Under the pieces are notes generated by a model. That model made no database searches and was not told where the DNA came from. It saw nothing but the letters and a program-made list of their open reading frames with translations. From an uncultured Collinsella sp. (GTDB lineage Bacteria > Actinomycetota > Coriobacteriia > Coriobacteriales > Coriobacteriaceae), in NCBI GenBank assembly GCA_900555515.1, contig USLO01000111.1, positions 1 to 5,800 of the forward strand: 5,800 nucleotides of DNA, written 5' to 3'. Of this stretch, positions 1 to 5,756 are shown one piece after another. Numbering within the stretch: the first letter of the stretch is position 1; each line of letters opens with the position of its first letter. The translations under genes and the position numbers were made by a program.

Positions 1-243
1 AAGACCGATCACAACCGCTTCCTGCTCGCTTCGCTTGCCTCCAAGCGCGCCTGCGACATCAATAGCATGCTGCGTGGCCAGCACAACCGCGTGCTTGCCG
101 TCCAGGATGTCGATGACATCACCATCGGGCTTTCCGGTGCCGATACCATCTCGATGGCTATGGACGAGATTGTCGACGGCGACATCTCTTACGACGAGGC
201 CCGTTACGAGAAGGCGCTCGGCCACAAGGTTGCTGAAGCCTAA
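1..243 (+). CDS. rpoZ: DNA-directed RNA polymerase omega subunit, 3' end (5' part outside the window)
   Basis: Frame 1 is open from the first base to a TAA at 241-243, giving 80 C-terminal residues; the start lies upstream. The fragment carries the omega signature: FLLASLASKRACDIN (residues 7-21 of the fragment) matches the conserved helix usually written ASKRARQIN, and DTISMAMDEIVDGDI (48-62) matches the family stretch resembling 'PLSIALEEIxxGKI'. Omega is a small cytoplasmic subunit that binds beta' and helps assemble and stabilise core RNA polymerase. The acidic, tyrosine-containing tail (YDEARYEKALGHKVAEA) is less conserved and gives no further information. The gene ends directly against thiI with no intergenic base, so the two are very probably co-transcribed. 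The promoter is not visible. Identification rests on motif recognition in a short protein, so a little doubt remains. Confidence 0.85.
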   Translation, partial: KTDHNRFLLASLASKRACDINSMLRGQHNRVLAVQDVDDITIGLSGADTISMAMDEIVDGDISYDEARYEKALGHKVAEA

Positions 244-1488
244 ATGGCGGCTCGCGTCTGCCTGGTCCACTATCACGAGGTTGGACTGAAGGGTAAGAAC
301 CGCGCACATTTTGAGCATATCCTCATGGATAACATCAAGGCGGCCTTGGCCGCCTTTTCCGTGAATGCCGTGTCTCGAATTTCCGGTTATATCCTCGTGA
401 CCTTTAACGAGCATCAGGCCGATGAGGCGGCGCGTGTCATTCGCACCGTTCCCGGCGTTGCCCGTGTGTCTTTGGCGTATCACACCAACCGCGACCCGCA
501 GGAGTACTGCGCCGCCGCCGTGAAGGCGCTGCGCGAGTTTGGTTCCTTCGATTCGTTTAAGGTGCACGCCAAGCGTTCCAATACCGACTATGAGCTCACC
601 TCGATTGACATCAATCGTCAGGTGGGCGAGGTGCTGTGTGAGGCCTTCCCCGATAAAAAGGTTCAAATGCACGACCCCGATGCGATGGTGCACGTACTGG
701 TGGTCCAGGGTAGCGTTTATGTGTACGCGCGCTCCGAGCGCGGCGTGGGCGGTCTGCCGGTGGGTTCTGCCGGCAAGGTCGTGACGCTGCTGTCGTCGGG
801 TATCGATTCTCCGGTGGCGACCTGGATGCTCGCGCGTCGCGGCGCGGTGTGCGTGCCGGTACATTTCTCCGGTCGTCCGCAGACGCCCGACACGAGCGAG
901 TATTTGGTGCAGGACATCATCCGTGCGCTTGAGCCGGGTGTCCAGATCGGCCGCCTGTACGTGGTGCCGTTTGGCGACTGCCAGCGTGAGATTTCGGTCA
1001 CCTGTCCCAGCAACCTGCGCGTGATCATGTATCGCCGCATTATGTATTCGGTTGCCGAGCGCATTGCACACATCGAGGGCGCCAAGGCCATCGTTACGGG
1101 CGAATCGCTTGGGCAGGTTGCCTCCCAAACGCTTGAGAACATCATGGCCGTCAACGAGGCCGTGAAGATCCCCGTGTTCCGCCCTCTCATCGGTTCGGAC
1201 AAGCAGGAGATCATCGCTCGCGCCGAGGAGATCGGTACGTTCGATATCTCGACTGAGGCCGCTCCCGACTGCTGCACGCTATTTATGCCGCGCCGTCCCG
1301 AGACGCACGCTAAACTCGATGCCGTGCATGAGGCCTGGGAGTTGTTCGATCACGAGGAGATGATCGAGCGCCTGCTCAAGCAGACCGAGTACATCGACTT
1401 TGAGAGCAACACGTATAAGGCCCCTAAGACCTTAAAACGCAAACATTCGGAGCTTGCTCCGCGTGAGATTTACCAAGATCACGAGTAA
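244..1488 (+). CDS. thiI: tRNA 4-thiouridine synthase ThiI (tRNA sulfurtransferase), rhodanese-less type
   Basis: The product is a cytoplasmic enzyme of 414 residues. It adenylates U8 of tRNA and exchanges the oxygen for sulfur to give 4-thiouridine; in some bacteria ThiI also passes sulfur to ThiS for thiamine thiazole synthesis. The N-terminal lobe opens with HYHEVGLKGKNR (9-20), the usual ThiI start. A THUMP domain spans roughly 60-165, including FKVHAKRSNTDYE (105-117). The PP-loop ATP-pyrophosphatase motif is SSGIDSP (184-190), followed by GESLGQVASQTLENI (286-300). PDCCTLF (341-347) holds Cys343 and Cys344; Cys344 aligns by eye with catalytic Cys344 of E. coli. The protein stops at the length of the Bacillus form and lacks the C-terminal rhodanese domain of the 482-residue E. 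coli enzyme, so sulfur relay must use the internal cysteines and a separate cysteine desulfurase. The ATG follows the rpoZ stop directly and has no good Shine-Dalgarno, which suggests translational coupling. Confidence 0.96.
   Translation: MAARVCLVHYHEVGLKGKNRAHFEHILMDNIKAALAAFSVNAVSRISGYILVTFNEHQADEAARVIRTVPGVARVSLAYHTNRDPQEYCAAAVKALREFGSFDSFKVHAKRSNTDYELTSIDINRQVGEVLCEAFPDKKVQMHDPDAMVHVLVVQGSVYVYARSERGVGGLPVGSAGKVVTLLSSGIDSPVATWMLARRGAVCVPVHFSGRPQTPDTSEYLVQDIIRALEPGVQIGRLYVVPFGDCQREISVTCPSNLRVIMYRRIMYSVAERIAHIEGAKAIVTGESLGQVASQTLENIMAVNEAVKIPVFRPLIGSDKQEIIARAEEIGTFDISTEAAPDCCTLFMPRRPETHAKLDAVHEAWELFDHEEMIERLLKQTEYIDFESNTYKAPKTLKRKHSELAPREIYQDHE
337..358 (+). other. GC-rich hairpin followed by TTTT inside the thiI coding sequence
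   Basis: The arms AAGGCGGCC (337-345) and GGCCGCCTT (348-356) are perfect reverse complements around TT, and the T run extends to 358. In RNA the innermost C-G pair would open, leaving about 8 bp and a 4-nt loop. The shape is that of an intrinsic terminator with a short T tract, only about 95 nt into thiI. The codons read K-A-A-L-A-A-F, so alanine GCN codons explain much of the symmetry. Any function as an attenuator, pause site or rpoZ 3' end is inference. Confidence 0.4.
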
Positions 1489-1498
1489 ATTTGTGCAT

Positions 1499-1531
1499 AG
1501 ACCGACGATGCGCCTGCATCGTCGGTCTTTT
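1499..1531 (+). terminator. Rho-independent terminator after thiI
   Basis: The arms AGACCGACGATG (1499-1510) and CATCGTCGGTCT (1517-1528) are perfect complements. An additional C1511-G1516 pair closes a GCCT loop, giving 13 bp in all. The stem is followed by TTTT (1528-1531), which is short for a T tract, but the stem is strong. It begins 10 nt after the thiI stop and probably ends the rpoZ-thiI transcript. On the other strand the sequence after the stem has no T run, so it is not obviously bidirectional. Confidence 0.88.
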
Positions 1532-1603
1532 GCTATCTGGGCATTTTGCGGCTAAGTGTTCATTTGCTGACGCGTGCCTGAATAAATGGACGGATTTGTG
1601 CAA

Positions 1604-1646
1604 GGTTTTGGTCGGTTTTTGGTTTGACCGCTAAAACCGGTTTTGG
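1604..1646 (+). repeat. GG/T-rich repeat cluster in the comEA leader
   Basis: GGTTTT occurs at 1604-1609, 1614-1619 and 1639-1644, with a near copy GGTTTG at 1621-1626. The 8-mer GGTTTTGG is exact at 1604-1611 and 1639-1646, 35 nt apart. The GG pairs at 1604, 1610, 1614 and 1621, with loops of 4, 2 and 5 nt, fit a two-tetrad G-quadruplex pattern on the + strand. A further GGTTTT occurs next to the comEA Shine-Dalgarno (1693-1698). The cluster lies in the 213-nt non-coding gap between thiI and comEA. Function is unknown; it could be regulatory or simply low-complexity sequence. Confidence 0.4.
1633..1644. promoter_or_regulatory. 12-bp palindrome upstream of comEA, possible operator
   Basis: AAAACCGGTTTT is a perfect 12-bp palindrome. 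The flanking C1631 and G1646 are also complementary, and CGCT (1629-1632) and AGCG (1647-1650) form slightly offset outer arms. It lies about 58 nt upstream of the comEA ATG. A weak promoter-like pair, TTGGTC (1608-1613) and TAAAAC (1632-1637) with an 18-nt spacer, overlaps it, which would place the palindrome across a -10 region. The symmetry is visible in the sequence; binding of a regulator is inference, and the promoter match is poor. Confidence 0.35.
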
Positions 1647-1688
1647 AGCGTAGCTGTTGCGGAGTTCCTTTCCTGACACGATGGTGTT

Positions 1689-1694
1689 GGGAGG
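1689..1694 (+). promoter_or_regulatory. Shine-Dalgarno fixing the comEA start
   Basis: GGGAGG lies 7 nt before ATG 1702. No comparable site precedes the upstream in-frame TTG (1657) or ATG (1681), so translation most likely starts at 1702. The 15 residues encoded between 1657 and 1702 are then leader rather than protein. Confidence 0.8.
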
Positions 1695-1701
1695 TTTTGC
1701 T

Positions 1702-2415
1702 ATGGCGCAGCGCGAACAACACGAACGGGTCAAAAAGATGGACCGCTTGGCGGACAAGCTGTTCGGTCATAAGGCGGTGGTCGTGGCGATACTGGTCGTC
1801 ATTGCGATGGCGAGCGGCTTGGCGATGGCGAACCTTGGCGGCGGTGCCGGCGGCGTGTCGTTTGAGCGCACTGACGGTTCAGACTCGTTGGTGGAGCCGG
1901 GATCCGGCGATGCCTCGAGCGGAAAGACATCCGAAGGCTCTTCGTCTAAGGCGTCTGCCGCGGCAGAAGTCTATGTCGATGTTGATGGCGCTGTTGTGTC
2001 GCCCGGTGTATACAGGCTCAAAGACGGCGCGCGGGTGGCTCAGGCGATTGATGCCGCCGGCGGGCTGGCGCCTGAGGCAGACGTTACGGGGCTCAATCGG
2101 GCATCTAAGGTCGTCGATGGACAGAAGATTCACGTTCCAACGGTAGGGGAGCAGCAGACGTCCATTGCGGAAGCCGGTGTTGATGGTGGGGCTTTCGCAT
2201 CATCGGGCGTGAGTGGCGCAACAGGCCTAGTAAATATCAATACGGCAAGCGCGGCAGAACTGCAGACGCTCTCGGGCATCGGTCCCTCCATGGCACAGTC
2301 GATTATCGATGAGCGGACAAAGAACGGTGCTTTTGCCTCGGTTGACGATCTGATGCGTGTATCGGGAATCGGCGAGAAGAAGCTTGCCAAAATCAAAGAT
2401 TGCATCTGCGTATGA
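1702..2415 (+). CDS. comEA: Competence protein ComEA, membrane-anchored DNA receptor (SLBB + helix-hairpin-helix)
   Basis: ComEA binds incoming double-stranded DNA outside the membrane and hands it to the ComEC channel. The 237-residue product has a basic cytoplasmic N-terminus (1-23) and one membrane anchor of about 22 residues (VVVAILVVIAMASGLAMANL, about 26-45). A Gly/Ser-rich linker (46-87) leads to an SLBB domain (VYVDVDGAVVSPGVYRLKDG onward, 90-148). A second flexible linker precedes the DNA-binding part (176-237), which opens LVNINTASAAELQTLSGIG and has two helix-hairpin-helix motifs: LSGIGPSMAQSII (190-202) and VSGIGEKKLAKI (220-231). Length and domain order match Gram-positive ComEA. 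The start at 1702 is chosen because GGGAGG lies 7 nt upstream. The stop overlaps the comEC ATG, so the two are made together. The chain ends DCICV, with two cysteines on the outer side. No convincing promoter is visible; the leader carries a palindrome and GG/T repeats. Confidence 0.94.
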   Translation: MAQREQHERVKKMDRLADKLFGHKAVVVAILVVIAMASGLAMANLGGGAGGVSFERTDGSDSLVEPGSGDASSGKTSEGSSSKASAAAEVYVDVDGAVVSPGVYRLKDGARVAQAIDAAGGLAPEADVTGLNRASKVVDGQKIHVPTVGEQQTSIAEAGVDGGAFASSGVSGATGLVNINTASAAELQTLSGIGPSMAQSIIDERTKNGAFASVDDLMRVSGIGEKKLAKIKDCICV

Positions 2416-4715
2416 GTGCGACCGAGCGCGAGCATGTGATGCCTCCGCGGCCCCTGATGCCGTGGACGATGGCCCTGTGTGCCGGCATGTGCATGAGCTG
2501 CGCCTCGGTGCTCAACGTGGCCGCTGATGCGCTGCTGAGGGAGCAGGCGCCGGCGGTCGGGCTGCTATGGGCCATTCCCGTTGCGACGACGGTATTCGTT
2601 GTGCTGGCTCAATCTTGTGCGCGGCTTGCCCCTTGGAAGCGGTGGCTGTACGCCGCGTCCGTTGGTCTCGTGGCGGGAGCGGTCGTCTCGGCGTGGTGGG
2701 CTGCGGGCGCGCTCAACGCCTCGAAGGTGCTCGACGGTCGAGCGGCAAGCGGCCTCGAGTTTGTCGTGCAGGGCGATCCATCCATAAACGACGACGTGTA
2801 TTCCTATACCTGCGAGGCACGTGCGGACGGTAAGAACTTGGCAACGGTTCGCCTATCGTGCGACCTCGAGCTCAAGGTTGGGGCGCACGCGCGTGTTATC
2901 GGCCGCGTTTCACGTTTTGAGAACGATGCATATGGACGATCGCGCGTGCTCCGAGGCGAGGTGCGCAAGGTTCAAGCCGTTCGGATTGTGTCGGTCGATG
3001 AGGGCTCTCCGGAGCCGCTGCTTCGACTGCGAAATGGGCTGCTTGCGTCCATCGCGCCTGCGACCGACCCGGCGCGTGCACTCATAGCCGGTGTCGTCTG
3101 CGGTCGTTCGGCCGAACTGCGCGCCCAGCCGGCGGGCGACTGGTTTTCGGTGACGGGAACGGCGCATCTTATCGCCGTCTCGGGCAGCCATTTGGCAATC
3201 GTGGGGTTTGTAATCGAGGGTGTTTTGCAAAAAACTCGGTGCTCACGTGGTGTTCAGCGGGCGATATTGGCGATAACGCTTGTGGGCTACACTGCCTTTA
3301 CGGGCGCGTCTCCCTCGGCCGTGCGCGCGTGCTGCATGGTGTTCGCGACGCTTGTCGTAAACGGCGCGGGGCGTCGCCGGCACGGCACATCGGCACTCTT
3401 CGTAACCATGTCCATCTTTGTGCTACTGCGGCCGACGGTGCTGTTCGAGATGGGCTTTCAGCTCTCGTGTGCCAGCGTCTTAGCCATTCTGTGCTTTTGC
3501 CCCTATGCGACCTACGCTTTGGGTGAGCTGGGTGTGCCATCGGGCGTTGCCAACATACTTTCCGTCACGCTGTGCTCGCAACTGGCGACTCTTCCCATTA
3601 CCATTCCCGCCTTCGGTACGTTCTCGCTCATTGCTCCGCTGGCAAATGCGGTCATCGGTCCGGTGGTGAGCGTACTGCTTGCTGTGTCGATCGTGATGGT
3701 TCCCTTTTCGCTCGTGGTACCTTTGCGGACTTGGGCACTCATTGTGCCCATGATTGCCGCCCGTTGCGCGCTGTTCTTCGAGCAGCTGTTTGCCGCCGTG
3801 CCGGGTGCATCCGTGAGCGTGCCGCCCGATAGCATGTGGATTTACCTAGTGCCGTGTTTGCTGGCGGTTCTGCTGGTCTGGTGGCCGCGTCCCCGTGCAC
3901 GTCCTATGGCGGTGGGGCTTGCATGCCTGGTGCTCTTGGCTGCGATTCCGTACGTCTACTGGGATCGATTCGCTCCGCCTTCGGTGACGGTGCTCAATGT
4001 GGGCCAGGCGGATGCGATTCTTATCCGCCAGGGCGGCGTAGTAGCGCTCGTCGACTGCGGGCTCGACGAGCGCGTGGTAGCGGCGTTGGTTCGCAATAAC
4101 GTGCACCATATCGATGCCGTCTTTGTGACGCATTGGGATGAGGACCACTGGGGTGGTCTGCCTGCCGTGCTCGAGCAGTTTTCGGTCGGAACGATTGCCG
4201 TGGCGGCGGATGCGCTGGAGGATGCTCCTGCCGAGGTATTGAACCGACCTGGCGTGGAGTATCGGCAGGTGCGCCGTGGGGATACGGTCGATATCGGCTC
4301 ATTTTGCGCCCGCGTGATGTGGCCGTTCGAGTCCGTGGATGGCGAGGGAAATGAGGACTCGCTTGTCCTGCTGCTCTCTTATGTTCAGGAAGGCAAGAGC
4401 CTGCGTATGCTCCTCACTGGTGATGCCGAGCTCGACCAAGAACGGGAATTCGTGCAGGAGGTGGGGGATATCGATGTCCTTAAACTTGGGCATCACGGCT
4501 CTAAGGTTTCAGTCGATGGTGAGTTGCTGGACGTCCTGAAGCCCGAGCTTTCCCTCGCGAGCGCGGGCGAGGGGAATCGATACGGCCATCCGTCCGATGC
4601 CTGCATCGATGCCGTTAAGGAAGCGGGCGGTGTGTTCGCGTGCACTATCGAACACGGCGACATTACCGTCACGCCAACTGCGAATGGCTTTGCGATGCGA
4701 TGCCAGCGACCGTGA
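2412..4715 (+). CDS. comEC: ComEC/Rec2 family DNA-uptake channel with C-terminal metallo-beta-lactamase-like domain
   Basis: ComEC is the inner-membrane channel that carries single-stranded DNA into the cytoplasm during transformation. The 767-residue product begins with hydrophobic segments (about 16-42, 49-69, 79-101) and an extracytoplasmic OB-like region (about 115-192). The multi-pass competence core (about 245-465) includes GTAHLIAVSGSHLAI (249-263), GASPSAVRA (298-306), MGFQLS (347-352) and QLATLP (390-395). Two more hydrophobic segments (about 475-516) lead to a metallo-beta-lactamase-like domain with VLNVGQADA (527-535), LVDCG (546-550), THWDEDHWGG (573-582), LLTGD (667-671), LKLGHHGS (690-697) and YGHP (724-727). 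All three parts of a full-length ComEC are present with no frameshift. The start is ATG 2412, overlapping the comEA stop (ATGA). No strong Shine-Dalgarno is present, so coupling to comEA is likely; an upstream TTG (2400) and ATG 2439 are alternatives. Whether the terminal domain acts as the nuclease that degrades the other strand is known only for some homologues. Confidence 0.95.
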   Translation: MSATEREHVMPPRPLMPWTMALCAGMCMSCASVLNVAADALLREQAPAVGLLWAIPVATTVFVVLAQSCARLAPWKRWLYAASVGLVAGAVVSAWWAAGALNASKVLDGRAASGLEFVVQGDPSINDDVYSYTCEARADGKNLATVRLSCDLELKVGAHARVIGRVSRFENDAYGRSRVLRGEVRKVQAVRIVSVDEGSPEPLLRLRNGLLASIAPATDPARALIAGVVCGRSAELRAQPAGDWFSVTGTAHLIAVSGSHLAIVGFVIEGVLQKTRCSRGVQRAILAITLVGYTAFTGASPSAVRACCMVFATLVVNGAGRRRHGTSALFVTMSIFVLLRPTVLFEMGFQLSCASVLAILCFCPYATYALGELGVPSGVANILSVTLCSQLATLPITIPAFGTFSLIAPLANAVIGPVVSVLLAVSIVMVPFSLVVPLRTWALIVPMIAARCALFFEQLFAAVPGASVSVPPDSMWIYLVPCLLAVLLVWWPRPRARPMAVGLACLVLLAAIPYVYWDRFAPPSVTVLNVGQADAILIRQGGVVALVDCGLDERVVAALVRNNVHHIDAVFVTHWDEDHWGGLPAVLEQFSVGTIAVAADALEDAPAEVLNRPGVEYRQVRRGDTVDIGSFCARVMWPFESVDGEGNEDSLVLLLSYVQEGKSLRMLLTGDAELDQEREFVQEVGDIDVLKLGHHGSKVSVDGELLDVLKPELSLASAGEGNRYGHPSDACIDAVKEAGGVFACTIEHGDITVTPTANGFAMRCQRP

Positions 4716-4723
4716 TGACGTCG

Positions 4724-4753
4724 TTGGCGTGTGGTGGGCCCCTGGGCTAGAAT
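4724..4753 (+). promoter_or_regulatory. Probable sigma-70-type promoter for holA
   Basis: TTGGCG (4724-4729; consensus TTGACA) and TAGAAT (4748-4753; consensus TATAAT, one mismatch) are separated by 18 nt. Transcription would start near 4760 and leave a leader of about 34 nt before holA. No terminator is visible between comEC and this site, so read-through from comEC may also feed holA. The -10 is good; the -35 has two mismatches. Confidence 0.6.
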
Positions 4754-4780
4754 GGCACGGAACGAATACGAAGGCCTGCG

Positions 4781-4787
4781 GGAGGGG
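4781..4787 (+). promoter_or_regulatory. Shine-Dalgarno fixing the holA start
   Basis: GGAGGGG lies 6 nt before ATG 4794. Earlier in-frame starts (GTG or TTG-type codons near 4731 and ATG 4752) lie in or before the promoter, with ATG 4752 inside the -10 element, and lack such a site. Confidence 0.8.
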
Positions 4788-4793
4788 AGCGCA

Positions 4794-5756
4794 ATGTCCG
4801 AAATCGGTCTGCTGCCGGCATATCTGATCGTCGGTACCGACGGAGTCAAGCGCGATCACGCCGTCTCGCGTATGAAAGCGCGTCTGGATAAGTCGGGTAT
4901 GGTCGAGTTCAACCTCGACGAGCGTGACATGACCAAGGACCCCGATATTGAGTCCATTATCGGATCGCTCAACACCTTTCCCATGGGCAGCGAGTTTCGC
5001 CTGGTAATCCTTGACGGCTGCTCAAAACTCGCCAAAGCGATCTCCGAGCCGCTTGTCGAGTATTTGGCGAGTCCCAGCCCCACGACGGTTTGCCTCATCA
5101 TCGCGGACTCGCTTGCCAAGAACACGCGCCTGTATAAGGCGATCGCCAAGATCGACAAGAAGGCCGTGATCGATTGCTCCGGCACCAAGCGCTGGGAGCT
5201 TCCGCGCCGCGTGCAGCAGATGGCGACGCAGCACGGCAAGTCGATCTCGACGACGGCCGCCGAGGAGCTCGTCTCGCGTTCGGGTGAAAACACGCGCATG
5301 CTCGATAACGACTTGGCTAAGCTTGCCCAGATGGTCGAGGTGCCCCAGATTGAGCTTGCCGACGTTGAGCGCTGGATTGTACGTACGGCCGAGGTTCAAC
5401 CCTGGGACTTTCTCAATGCAGTCTCGGCCCGTGACATGCGCCGCTCGCTCGAGCTCTTTAATCTACTGCCCGCCAAGAGCTACGTGTGGACTTACACATT
5501 GTTGTGCGGCCGCATTCGCGAGCTTATCGTTGCCAAGGCGCTCGATGCGCGCGGACAGGGTCGTGAGCTGGCCGCAACGCTCAAGCTCCAGTCCTGGCAG
5601 GTCAAGAATCACCTGACCTGGGCACGTCGCTTTTCGATGGCAGAGCTCGTCGCAGCGCTCGAGGGTGCCGTTGATGTGGAGCTCGCGCTCAAGGGTTCGG
5701 CCGATTCTGAGACCGCGCTTTTACTCTGGATTACGAACATCTTGAGAAAATCGTGA
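4794..5756 (+). CDS. holA: DNA polymerase III delta subunit (clamp loader)
   Basis: Delta opens the sliding-clamp ring as part of the cytoplasmic clamp loader with gamma/tau and delta'. The 320-residue length is usual for the family. The N-terminal domain opens PAYLIVGTDGVKRDHAVSRM (8-27), in the place where delta has a degenerate nucleotide-binding fold; no Walker A lysine motif is present, as expected because delta does not hydrolyse ATP. A clamp-contacting region follows, with LNTFPMGSEFRLVILDGCSKL (59-79), the position of the family's 'xxPxFxxxRLVxxxN' pattern. LVEYLASPSPTTVCLIIADSL (87-107) and the ELVSRSGENTRMLDNDLAKLA helix region (159-179) are also typical. The helical C-terminal collar runs from about 205 to 320 and includes QVKNHLTWARRFS (269-281). 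The start is set by GGAGGGG 6 nt upstream. holA after comEC is a familiar order in Gram-positive genomes; here a promoter in the 78-nt gap suggests its own transcription, as expected for an essential replication gene. Confidence 0.93.
   Translation: MSEIGLLPAYLIVGTDGVKRDHAVSRMKARLDKSGMVEFNLDERDMTKDPDIESIIGSLNTFPMGSEFRLVILDGCSKLAKAISEPLVEYLASPSPTTVCLIIADSLAKNTRLYKAIAKIDKKAVIDCSGTKRWELPRRVQQMATQHGKSISTTAAEELVSRSGENTRMLDNDLAKLAQMVEVPQIELADVERWIVRTAEVQPWDFLNAVSARDMRRSLELFNLLPAKSYVWTYTLLCGRIRELIVAKALDARGQGRELAATLKLQSWQVKNHLTWARRFSMAELVAALEGAVDVELALKGSADSETALLLWITNILRKS

Noticed and set aside
717..1277. 186-codon open frame on the minus strand opposite thiI
   Set aside because: It lies wholly inside the strongly supported thiI gene, its protein shows no recognisable motif, and long antisense frames are common in GC-rich codon-biased genes.
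1631..1646. The CTAAAACCGGTTTTGG element as an intrinsic terminator
   Set aside because: The stem is mostly A-U pairs and is followed by GGAGCG rather than a T run; the strong terminator at 1499-1531 already serves thiI.
1657..1701. Longer comEA start at TTG 1657 or ATG 1681
   Set aside because: Neither has a good ribosome binding site, whereas ATG 1702 has GGGAGG at ideal spacing and gives a normal ComEA N-terminus.
1552..1770. Small minus-strand frames (65-72 codons) across the thiI-comEA gap
   Set aside because: They overlap the comEA start, show low-complexity composition with no motif, and have no visible ribosome binding site or promoter.
4731..4793. Longer holA start at 4731 or ATG 4752
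   Set aside because: The extension runs through the probable promoter, lacks a Shine-Dalgarno and adds residues that precede the usual delta N-terminus.
4493..4859. Two overlapping minus-strand frames of about 117 codons spanning the comEC-holA junction
   Set aside because: They lie over conserved comEC motifs and the holA start and encode no recognisable protein; they are shadows of the real genes.
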